Shown piece by piece: positions 1 to 6,142 of a DNA stretch of 12,033 nt; within the stretch, counting starts at the first letter, position 1; each line of letters opens with the position of its first letter. Source of the stretch: an uncultured Eubacteriaceae bacterium (GTDB lineage: Bacteria > Bacillota > Clostridia > Eubacteriales > Eubacteriaceae); assembly GCA_947625175.1 (NCBI GenBank), contig CANQNI010000033.1, positions 1-12,033 on the forward strand, given 5' to 3'. The notes below the pieces were generated by a model. It made no database searches, was not told the origin of the DNA, and was given only the letters and a program-made list of their open reading frames with translations. A program made the translations under genes and the position numbers.

Positions 1-432
1 CCTTTAAAAGGAAAGAAAATCAACTTATCTGATGTTAAAGACGAAGTCTTCTCTACCGGTCTTATGGGTCAGGGACTTGCCATTGTACCTGAAGTTGGTG
101 AGCTTTATGCACCTGCTGATGGAGAAATTTCGACCTTCTTCCCAACCGGACATGCTATTGGAATGAAACTGGATTCTGGTCCAGAAATTTTAATGCACGT
201 TGGAATGGATACTGTTGAATTAAACGGAAAACATTTCGAACCTCAGAAACAACAAGGTGATCATGTAAAGAAAGGTGATCTACTCCTGAAATTTGATATT
301 GATGGAATTAAAAAAGACGGTTATATCGTTGATACACCTATTCTTATTGTTGATCCAGGTGAATATGAAACTGTTACTCCATTTGGACCAGGTGATGTAG
401 AAACAGGTGAAACTGTTATTGAATTATCATAA
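1..432 (+). CDS. PTS system EIIA (glucose-type) domain, C-terminal end of a larger sugar permease gene; 5' end outside the window
   Basis: The reading frame is open from base 1, so the gene begins upstream. The 143 visible residues form essentially one whole EIIA-Glc type domain (PF00358). It starts with a PLKG...LSDVKDEVFSTG stretch typical of the domain, then carries PTGHAIGM with the first conserved histidine and LMHVGMDT with the phosphorylated histidine. It ends with the VKKGDLLLKFD and DTPILI segments. In this family the domain receives phosphate from HPr and passes it to the EIIB domain for sugar uptake at the membrane. Because the domain follows other coding sequence and sits at the C-terminus, a fused EIIBCA permease (beta-glucoside, sucrose, trehalose or glucose class) is the most likely parent. 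The sugar cannot be told from this part. A stand-alone EIIA with a short N-terminal extension is less likely but possible. Both active-site histidines are intact. Confidence 0.93.
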   Translation, partial: PLKGKKINLSDVKDEVFSTGLMGQGLAIVPEVGELYAPADGEISTFFPTGHAIGMKLDSGPEILMHVGMDTVELNGKHFEPQKQQGDHVKKGDLLLKFDIDGIKKDGYIVDTPILIVDPGEYETVTPFGPGDVETGETVIELS

Positions 433-456
433 TTAAATTTTGGAATAAATACTTGG

Positions 457-492
457 GCCTTTACCAAATTTGGTAAACGCACTTTTCTTTTC
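457..492 (+). terminator. Palindrome TTTACCAAATTTGGTAAA followed by a T-rich stretch; probable terminator of the PTS gene
   Basis: Bases 460-477 form a perfect 18-bp palindrome, and flanking GC pairs extend it by two base pairs across a one-base mismatch (457-480). A T-rich stretch (acttttcttttctt) follows. It starts 25 bases after the PTS stop codon, as expected for an intrinsic terminator. The loop would have to open several central A/T pairs, so the hairpin is only moderately strong. Because a perfect even palindrome is also the form of a dimeric repressor operator, that reading remains open. Confidence 0.55.
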
Positions 493-605
493 TTAAAATT
501 TACTTAAAAAAATATATACATTCGGGTCAAGAATCATAGTTTTTTCGCTCATATTAGTTTAAAATAAAAAGATATAAACTGAATAAAACAGTTCAATCGA
601 AAAAT

Positions 606-610
606 AGAGG
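606..610 (+). promoter_or_regulatory. Ribosome binding site AGAGG fixing the TTG start of the adaptor gene
   Basis: AGAGG lies six bases before TTG at 617. No ATG in the same frame lies near it, and the first residues after the TTG (MKDYILNHKK) lead straight into the membrane anchor, so the TTG start is well supported. Confidence 0.7.
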
Positions 611-616
611 CCAAAC

Positions 617-2182
617 TTGAAAGACTATATTTTAAATCATAAAAAACTTGTTATTGGAATAGCTATTGCTTTAGTAGCTATAATAGGAATAGGAGTAGCT
701 TTGATTGCTGCTAATTCTGGAAGCTCTAAAGATGCTGGAAATGATTCCTATACTGTTACCTATGGTAATGTGGACAGTACAGTTACCGGAAAGGGACATA
801 TCCAGGCAGGTAGAGAGATAAAAATAACAGCCCCAGTTGGTGTTATTGTTGAAGATGTATTAGTAAAGAATGGTGATTCTGTTAATGCAGGTCAACCTTT
901 AGCTAATATTGAAACTGCTTCGATTTTAACTAAGCTTTCTGAAGCTATTAGTAATGAAGCTCAAATTCAAGGCGCTTTGGATGCCGGAAACCTAACTTCT
1001 GACCAAAGAGATGCTCTTGAAGGTCAAAGAACTCTTGTCCGTTCTTATATTGATCAGTTAAGAGATTTAAGAGACTATCCGGTTATTACCTCACCTCAAA
1101 ATGGAATCATAAATAATGTTTATCTTATTGACGGTCAACCGATCACAACTCAAAACGCCTTACTACAATCAGGTAGTTCAAGCGCTTCAAATAGCAGTTC
1201 TAATACAAATGTTAGTCTGGTAGTACCAAAGATAGATTCCAAAACAAAAATGAATGAAAATTCTAAAAATAGAATTAATCTTCTTCCCTTTATCCAATTA
1301 GGTTATCTCTTAAATAGTCAATCCTTTTACTTCTTTGATTCTTTAAATCTAGAGGATAATCTAATCACTAAAGTTAACCAATTTAATAATTCAATTAACG
1401 ATGGAATAATAACAGTTTCTGATGGTGAAACAACTGAAACTTATGAGGAAATCATTGAATATCAATATGATGATACGTATGTAAATGGTAGACCTGGTTA
1501 TGTTCCTGATACGAGTTCAAGTAATATAGAAGAATATGTAATTACCCAGAGTCCTGAATCATCTTTGTCTGGAAGTCCTTCAACTTCTAATCAAAATTCT
1601 AGAGCCAACAATATCGTTCAAACTATAGCTGAAGCTACTTCTTATGATGCTGTTGCTTTTAATCTTGGCTCAATGGATGAACTTTCTGTTAATGTTGAAA
1701 TCGATGAACGGGATATCCTAGATCTAGCTCAAGGTCAGCCGGCAACTATTAAATTGGAAGCCTTACCTGATGAAACTTTTAATGGCAGTATTAAAAGTAT
1801 TTCTTCAAGTACCCAGCCCAGTGATGGAAACTCTAAATATTCAGTTGAAGTCACTTTATCTACGGATAAAAATCTAAAAAGCGGAATGACTGCTAATGTA
1901 TCTATCGCTACAGGAAGTAATCAAAATGTTTTAGTTATTCCGGTTAGCGCATTACAGGATTCTGCTGGTAAAAAATTCGTTTATACAAAAGAAAATGATG
2001 ATGGTACTTTAGGTGGTGAAGTTGAGGTTACAACCGGTTTAGCTAATAAAGATTTTGTTGCTATAACTAGTGGTCTTAAGAATGGTCAAGTTATTTATTA
2101 TCCTAAATCTGATTTGGCTAATAGCTTTACTCAAGAAGTCCAAAATGAAGTAACAGATACTGATAGTGGAGATTCACAATGA
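617..2182 (+). CDS. HlyD/MacA-type membrane-fusion adaptor of an ABC efflux system, with a large Ser/Asn-rich insertion
   Basis: This 521-residue protein starts at TTG. It has an N-terminal membrane anchor (residues about 10-32) and an extracytoplasmic part. A split lipoyl-like domain is visible: first half about 70-98 (VKNGDSVNAGQPLA), second half about 157-183 (SPQNGIINNVYLIDGQP). The helical hairpin between them is short, only about 55 residues. The beta-barrel and membrane-proximal parts follow from about 341 to 500, including VNVEIDERDILDLAQGQPATI and VLVIPVSAL. Residues about 185-340 are an insertion not usual for the family: Ser/Asn-rich linkers flank a block with aromatic and acidic stretches. 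Such adaptors link a MacB-type ABC transporter to substrate outside the membrane, and the next two genes encode that transporter. The end overlaps the ATPase start by four bases (ATGA), so translation is probably coupled. Substrate unknown; peptides, antibiotics or lipids are typical of the family. Confidence 0.88.
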   Translation: MKDYILNHKKLVIGIAIALVAIIGIGVALIAANSGSSKDAGNDSYTVTYGNVDSTVTGKGHIQAGREIKITAPVGVIVEDVLVKNGDSVNAGQPLANIETASILTKLSEAISNEAQIQGALDAGNLTSDQRDALEGQRTLVRSYIDQLRDLRDYPVITSPQNGIINNVYLIDGQPITTQNALLQSGSSSASNSSSNTNVSLVVPKIDSKTKMNENSKNRINLLPFIQLGYLLNSQSFYFFDSLNLEDNLITKVNQFNNSINDGIITVSDGETTETYEEIIEYQYDDTYVNGRPGYVPDTSSSNIEEYVITQSPESSLSGSPSTSNQNSRANNIVQTIAEATSYDAVAFNLGSMDELSVNVEIDERDILDLAQGQPATIKLEALPDETFNGSIKSISSSTQPSDGNSKYSVEVTLSTDKNLKSGMTANVSIATGSNQNVLVIPVSALQDSAGKKFVYTKENDDGTLGGEVEVTTGLANKDFVAITSGLKNGQVIYYPKSDLANSFTQEVQNEVTDTDSGDSQ

Positions 2183-2868
2183 TCCGTTTAGAAGATGTTT
2201 CGAAAATTTATCAGATGGGCGATACTGAATTACGAGCTTTAGATCACGTTAATCTCGAAATTAAGGATGGTGAATTTGTATCAATTATCGGACCATCCGG
2301 AAGCGGTAAATCCACTATGATGAATATAATCGGTTGTCTTGATATAGCAGATGAAGGCGAATATTATCTGGATGATCAACCGATCGAAGAATATTCAGAC
2401 GATGAACTAGCTAAAATTCGAAATAAGAAGATTGGTTTTATATTCCAAAACTTTAACCTAATTGGCTCCTTATCAGCCAGGGAAAATATTGAACTTCCTC
2501 TTATATATCAGAAAGTTCCACGGGAAGAAAGAAATAAACGAGTTGAAGAAGCTCTAAAAGAAGTAGGTCTTTGGGAAAGACGCGACCATAAACCAAAGGA
2601 ACTTTCTGGTGGACAACAGCAACGAATCGCTATAGCTAGAGCTATTGCAACTAGACCTTCAATCTATCTGGGTGATGAACCAACGGGAAACCTTGATTCA
2701 AAAACAAGTGATGAAATAATGAAGATTTTTAAAAAACTTCATAAAGAAGGAAATACAGTAATTCTTATTACTCATGATGAGGATGTCGCTAAACAAGCCC
2801 ATCGGAGTATTAGAATTAAGGATGGTCATTTATCGGAGGTAGAAGAAATTGATAGTACAGTCTATTAA
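2179..2868 (+). CDS. MacB-type ABC transporter ATP-binding protein
   Basis: This 229-residue cytoplasmic ATPase has every expected nucleotide-binding element: Walker A GPSGSGKST at 38-46, Q-loop Gln90 in FIFQNFNL, ABC signature LSGGQQQR at 142-149, Walker B IYLGDEP with Glu167, D-loop NLDS, and the H-loop histidine in LITHD (His199). The length and the FQNFNL and DEPTGNLDS signatures are those of the LolD/MacB (MJ0796-like) subfamily, whose dimers drive conformational change in FtsX-like permeases rather than classical import or export through the membrane. ATG overlaps the adaptor stop codon, and a GGAGA sequence about seven bases upstream (2168-2172) can serve as its ribosome binding site. 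It also overlaps the permease gene by 20 bases, so the three genes form one operon. The gene itself looks intact; whether the complex works depends on the interrupted permease downstream. Confidence 0.95.
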   Translation: MIRLEDVSKIYQMGDTELRALDHVNLEIKDGEFVSIIGPSGSGKSTMMNIIGCLDIADEGEYYLDDQPIEEYSDDELAKIRNKKIGFIFQNFNLIGSLSARENIELPLIYQKVPREERNKRVEEALKEVGLWERRDHKPKELSGGQQQRIAIARAIATRPSIYLGDEPTGNLDSKTSDEIMKIFKKLHKEGNTVILITHDEDVAKQAHRSIRIKDGHLSEVEEIDSTVY

Positions 2869-4047
2869 GATGGCTCTAAAAGCTATCGTAGCCAATAAAA
2901 TGCGTTCCTTCTTAACTATGTTAGGAATTATTATTGGTGTCTTTTCATTAGTTGTTCTAGTTTCATTAGTTGATGGAGCTACTTCTTTCGTTACAAATTC
3001 AATTTCTTCTCTAGGTGGTGATTACGTTGAGATTTCAGTTAGTAACGATAAAGGAAATCCTCTTACTGATTTTGATCTGGACGAAATTGAAAATTTTGAA
3101 GAAGTTAAGGAGTTAGCTCCTGATATAACTTCTCCAGCCACTTTTGTTGGTAATGGTAAAGAAAAAAAAGGAAGTTTAATTGGAATATCTAGTCCTTTTT
3201 TAGAATAGAAAAGCATACTTTATTATATGGTAGAGGTATTTCTATTTCAGACGTTGAAAATCATGTAAATGTTGCTGTTATAACTTATGAAACTGCAAAT
3301 AATCTCTATGGAAAAGTTAATGTAGTTGGACAAACTATTAATGTCGATGGCGTTGATTTTGATATTGTTGGTATTCTTGAAAAACAGGAAGGAACTTTTC
3401 TTGGAATGATAATGGGAGACCAACCAATTGTTTACATTCCTATAACCTGTTATACAAGGATGCCAGAAACCAAATTCACCGGTTATAACGCTATGATAAT
3501 TTCTATTACTCCTGGAGTTACGCCTAAGGATGCCAAAGCTAAACTTGCCCAATTTTTTAATCAACGATTTGATAATGATAAAGATGCTTATTCAATATCC
3601 TCCCAGGAAGAAGTGTCAAGTGTACTTGGAAATGTTACCACAATTATGGGGATAGTCTTTGGTGGTATTGCTGCTATATCGCTCCTTGTAGGAGGTATTG
3701 GTATTATGAATATAATGTTGGTCTCCGTAACTGAACGAACCAAAGAAATAGGAATAAGAAAAGCTATAGGAGCTTCAACTAATTCAATCCTGCTACAATT
3801 TATAATAGAAGCCTTTGTTATTAGTTTAACTGGTTGTCTAATTGGAGTTTTATTCTCTTACGGTTTTATAGCATTAGCTAACCAGGTGGTTAAACTTGCA
3901 GACTTTGAGGTTTCTTTTCATGTTCCCTTTAGTATCGTACTGGTTTCGGCAGCTTTCTCACTATTGGTAGGATTAGTATTTGGGCTTTATCCTGCCAATA
4001 AAGCAGCCCGTAAAAAACCAATTGAAGCGTTAAGATATGACGGTTAA
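2849..4047 (+). pseudogene. MacB/FtsX-family ABC permease, interrupted by a -1 frame change at 3196-3208 (frameshifted gene or programmed frameshift)
   Basis: The first part (2849-3208, 119 residues) starts at TTG behind GGAGGT at 2835-2840 and holds the N-terminal MacB segment: one membrane helix (about residues 18-44) and the start of the extracytoplasmic domain, ending ...SLIGISSPFLE before TAG. The second part is open in the -1 frame from 3193 to 4047. It holds the rest of that domain (LLYGRGISISD, VVGQTINVDGVDFDIVGIL) and the three C-terminal membrane helices with the hallmark GGIGIMNIMLVSVTERTKEIGIRKAIGA and a final AARKKPIEALRYDG. Joining the parts by a -1 slip gives about 399 residues, the normal MacB permease length, with no gap or duplication. 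Both parts look well conserved, which argues against old decay. The cause may be a recent one-base loss in a T run, a sequencing indel, or real ribosomal or transcriptional slippage. The downstream part alone would have no good start. Confidence 0.88.
3196..3202 (+). other. Slippery heptamer T TTT TTA at the frame change of the permease gene
   Basis: In the upstream frame the codons are CCT TTT TTA GAA TAG, so bases 3196-3202 read T TTT TTA, the X XXY YYZ form used for -1 programmed frameshifting (the same heptamer as HIV-1 gag-pol). The -1 frame is closed by TAG at 3190-3192 and the 0 frame by TAG at 3206-3208. The switch must therefore fall between these stops, and the heptamer sits exactly there. 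I see no strong hairpin just downstream. An AGGAAG sequence at 3169-3174 ends 21 bases upstream, further than is usual for a stimulatory site. The site is certain; its function is not. Confidence 0.6.
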
Positions 4048-4051
4048 TATT

Positions 4052-4078
4052 AAAGCCAGAGAAAAAATCTCTGGCTTT
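4052..4078. terminator. Strong intrinsic terminator between convergent operons, probably bidirectional
   Basis: AAAGCCAGAGA (4052-4062) pairs with TCTCTGGCTTT (4068-4078): 11 base pairs around a five-A loop. On the plus strand TTTTGTTTTA runs on from it, ending the efflux operon five bases after its stop codon. On the minus strand the hairpin lies just beyond the radical SAM stop codon and is followed by TTTAATATT, so it can serve that operon too, with a weaker T tract. Confidence 0.9.
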
Positions 4079-4082
4079 TGTT

Positions 4083-4787
4083 TTATCCAACTCCTAGATC
4101 GGTATTATTTATTAAAATATTCAAATTTGGAATCTTCTTGATTTCAGGATAAACCTTAGTTTTAAATTCATTAATTAATTCTAAGTCAGGTTTAAATCTA
4201 TTTCTTTCTTCATAAATATTTAAATAAACTGAATTAAAATTATTAGTAGCTATATTAATATCTTTTATTAACTGCTCTAATGTTTGTCCTGGTAAACCAA
4301 ATAGAAGACAACATTCATCAAATGTTTCTGTAATTTCTGAAAGATTCGGTCTTCCCATTCCTTTATTTAAGAAATTTTCGCGGTAATCAATATCAAAAGT
4401 TTCAATTCCTATTCTAGTATGAAGAGTAATTCCTAATTTTTTTAATTCTTCTCTTAACGTTTCTACATCTTTTTTATATTTAAAATGAGCTTCTATAGTT
4501 AAATCAGTTATCTTCTTTTCAATAAGAATTTTCTTAATTTTTTCAATTGTTTTCTTTGGGAGTTCAAAGAAACTTCCTGAATTAATTACCGTTAACCACC
4601 CACTCTGACCAGTTATACTATCTAAAACGGAATTATTTAAATCAATGATATTTTCAAGACTATCAGTATCCAGATAATAGTCACAGAAGCGACACTTCTT
4701 CCAGAAACATCCACTTCCCTGGAGTAAAACTATCTCCTCATTTCTATTCTTATCGTTAATCCGGGAGTAACGTTTATTAACTTTCAC
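4083..4787 (-). CDS. Small radical SAM protein with a CX4CX2C cluster motif; possible salvage or tRNA-base-related enzyme
   Basis: The 234-residue protein starts at GTG, with TAGGA a few bases upstream inside the preceding gene. Near the N-terminus it has LLQGSGCFWKKCRFCDYY: Cys27, Cys32 and Cys35, spaced CX4CX2C instead of the canonical CX3CX2C. An aromatic follows the second spacing, as in radical SAM iron-sulfur sites. Later stretches fit the Elp3/MiaB-like barrel: INSGSFFELP (GxSFF-type), LTIEAHFKY, RIGIETFD (a SAM-contacting strand) and CLLFGLPGQTLEQL. The protein stops near the end of the partial barrel, with no methyltransferase, TRAM or B12 domain. From general appearance it resembles the small radical SAM proteins near queuosine salvage (QueL-like), but no queuosine gene lies here and this is only a suggestion. 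It overlaps the ArsC-like gene by 11 bases and is last in a three-gene operon. Confidence 0.85.
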   Translation of the reverse strand: MKVNKRYSRINDKNRNEEIVLLQGSGCFWKKCRFCDYYLDTDSLENIIDLNNSVLDSITGQSGWLTVINSGSFFELPKKTIEKIKKILIEKKITDLTIEAHFKYKKDVETLREELKKLGITLHTRIGIETFDIDYRENFLNKGMGRPNLSEITETFDECCLLFGLPGQTLEQLIKDINIATNNFNSVYLNIYEERNRFKPDLELINEFKTKVYPEIKKIPNLNILINNTDLGVG

Positions 4788-5145
4788 TAATTCCTAACAT
4801 TTCAGACCAGATCTTTTCATTAAAACCTGGATAAACTTTATCATTATAAATTAGAAGTGGTCTTTTAACTAATCTACCATCACTAGCAAGTAACTTAGCT
4901 TTTTCTTCATCTGTCATATGAGGAACAGTATCTTTTAAATGTAGATCTCTATAAACCATACCACTTGTATTAAAGAATCTTTTAGATGGAAGATCTGTTT
5001 CTTTAAAATATTTTAAGAAATCATCTTCAGTAGGTGGGTTAGTATAAACTGGTATTTCTTTAAATTCAATATTATTTTCTTTTAAAAATTTTAAAGCTCT
5101 TTTACAGGTCGTACATCTATCATAGCAATAAACTATAGGTTCCAT
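4777..5145 (-). CDS. Spx/ArsC-family thioredoxin-fold protein with CXXC site
   Basis: The 122-residue protein opens with a beta strand and the redox site CTTCKRAL (Cys11-Cys14), as in Spx, MgsR and YffB relatives. It ends with VKRPLLIYNDKVYPGFNEKIW, the arginine-proline strand conserved in the ArsC family. The segment FFNTSGMVYRDLHLKD matches the LxNTSG..YR pattern of the YffB/YfgD-like branch more than that of Spx, so it is probably not the RNA-polymerase-binding regulator; a reductase or thiol-dependent role is likely. Substrate unknown; arsenate is not indicated, as no ars gene is near. The stop codon of the upstream HAD gene and this ATG share one base (TAATG), and AAGGTG at 5152-5157 is a good ribosome binding site. 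The 3' end overlaps the radical SAM gene, so expression of the three is likely coupled. Confidence 0.88.
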   Translation of the reverse strand: MEPIVYCYDRCTTCKRALKFLKENNIEFKEIPVYTNPPTEDDFLKYFKETDLPSKRFFNTSGMVYRDLHLKDTVPHMTDEEKAKLLASDGRLVKRPLLIYNDKVYPGFNEKIWSEMLGISES

Positions 5146-6038
5146 TATTTCACCTTATTTACTTTCTTAACTTTTTCAACTAATTCTACCGGAATATCAT
5201 CTTCTTCCTGCTCACCCAAAATAATAAACCGGTCGATGGCTTTAGCTACTCCATTGTTATTATTAGTATCAGTAATATAATCTGCAAATTCTTTTACATG
5301 ATCTTTGGCTTGACCCATAGCTACACCTGTGTCAGCAAAAGTTAGCATAGAGATATCATTTTCACTATCCCCTATAGCCATTACTTGAGAACAATCCAGT
5401 CCAAATTGATTAGCTATAGCTGCCAAGGCTTCACCTTTATTGGCATCAATATTAGTAATTTCCTGAGTTCCTTCAGCTTGAGATAAAAGGATTAAATTCG
5501 GAATTTCTTCTAACCGTTTAAAAATTTCTTCCTTTTTACTTTCATCTTCTAATGGTAATCTAAAGGCAATCTTTTCCACATTAGCAGTTTCAAAGGCTTT
5601 ATTTAATGTTTCTTGACTTAATGGGGTTACCAAATCATCATATAGATTATAATACTTTGATTCAACAAATCTGTTTAAGTCTTTAAATTGTTCCTCGGGT
5701 GCATAACTTCTACCATCTATTATTATTTCATCAAACGTATCATAATCTTTTAAAATATTAAGAATTCCCTTAAGCTGATCTTTAGTGAGCGGCTGTTCGT
5801 AAACAACTTCTTTAGTCTCAGTATTATAGATAGCGGCTCCGTTGGAGGTTATAGCAAATTGAACTCCAGGTAAATTTAGAACTTCCCTAGGTACCATAGA
5901 CAATGCTCGTCCAGTTGTTGGAATAACAATAACTCCCTTATCAATTGCTTTTTTAATAGCCTCTCTATTTTCATCTGAAACAGTAACTTCATCGTTGAGT
6001 ACTGTTCCATCCATATCAATTCCGAGAAGTTTTATCAT
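5145..6038 (-). CDS. Cof-type HAD-superfamily phosphatase (class IIB)
   Basis: All four HAD motifs are present in this 297-residue cytoplasmic protein: motif I DMDGT with nucleophile Asp8 and acid-base Asp10, motif II TTGR (41-44), motif III Lys201 in NKGEAL, and motif IV GDSENDISML with Asp224 and Asp228. SNGAAIY at 65-71 and the large cap (about 85-195) place it in the Cof/YwpJ/YidA group, which hydrolyses sugar phosphates, flavin precursors and similar small phosphoesters. The C-terminus runs about 25 residues past the usual end as a charged helix (EEDDIPVELVEKVKKVNKVK), which looks like a lineage-specific extension. ATG at 6038 follows AAGGA. It is the first gene of the operon with the ArsC-like and radical SAM genes. 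The substrate cannot be read from the sequence; the operon partners might suggest work on a nucleoside phosphate, but this is inference. Confidence 0.92.
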   Translation of the reverse strand: MIKLLGIDMDGTVLNDEVTVSDENREAIKKAIDKGVIVIPTTGRALSMVPREVLNLPGVQFAITSNGAAIYNTETKEVVYEQPLTKDQLKGILNILKDYDTFDEIIIDGRSYAPEEQFKDLNRFVESKYYNLYDDLVTPLSQETLNKAFETANVEKIAFRLPLEDESKKEEIFKRLEEIPNLILLSQAEGTQEITNIDANKGEALAAIANQFGLDCSQVMAIGDSENDISMLTFADTGVAMGQAKDHVKEFADYITDTNNNNGVAKAIDRFIILGEQEEDDIPVELVEKVKKVNKVK

Positions 6039-6097
6039 CTAATTATCCTTAATTCTAGTGACTTTAGTAATTTAATTATTCACTATGATACAAAATA

Positions 6098-6125
6098 ATT
6101 ATAATTTTAAAAGATAAAAGATTAA
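6098..6125 (-). promoter_or_regulatory. Candidate promoter of the HAD-ArsC-radical SAM operon
   Basis: On the minus strand a perfect -10 TATAAT occupies 6103-6098, inside an ATTATAAT palindrome. A weak -35 (TTAATC, 6125-6120) lies 16 bases upstream. This would give a leader of about 50 bases ahead of the HAD ATG. The region is very AT-rich, so the call rests on position more than on sequence. Confidence 0.3.
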
Positions 6126-6139
6126 TGAAAACGTTGTAT
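6126..6139. promoter_or_regulatory. Possible catabolite-responsive element (cre-like), TGAAAACGTTGTAT
   Basis: TGAAAACGTTGTAT matches the CcpA box consensus TGAAARCGYTTWCW at 12 of 14 places; the mismatches are both in the second half. It sits just upstream of the candidate -35 of the HAD operon, beyond the 3' end of the phosphoesterase gene. The position is compatible with regulation of that operon by carbon source. Such near matches also occur by chance. Confidence 0.25.
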
Positions 6140-6142
6140 AAT

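Noticed and set aside
3162..3169. A8 run as the site of the permease frameshift
   Set aside because: A -1 shift there would run into TAG at 3190-3192, and the sequence after it still reads as permease in the original frame, so the shift must be downstream.
3022..3216. 64-residue open frame on the minus strand
   Set aside because: It lies opposite the conserved N-terminal permease sequence, has no ribosome binding site and no recognisable domain; a shadow frame.
3247..3564. 105-residue open frame on the minus strand
   Set aside because: It lies opposite the -1-frame part of the permease, whose translation is clearly MacB-like across the same bases.
617..4047. Bacteriocin or lantibiotic export and immunity system
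   Set aside because: The genes are a typical MacA-MacB type efflux set, and I see no precursor peptide, modification enzyme or peptidase nearby.
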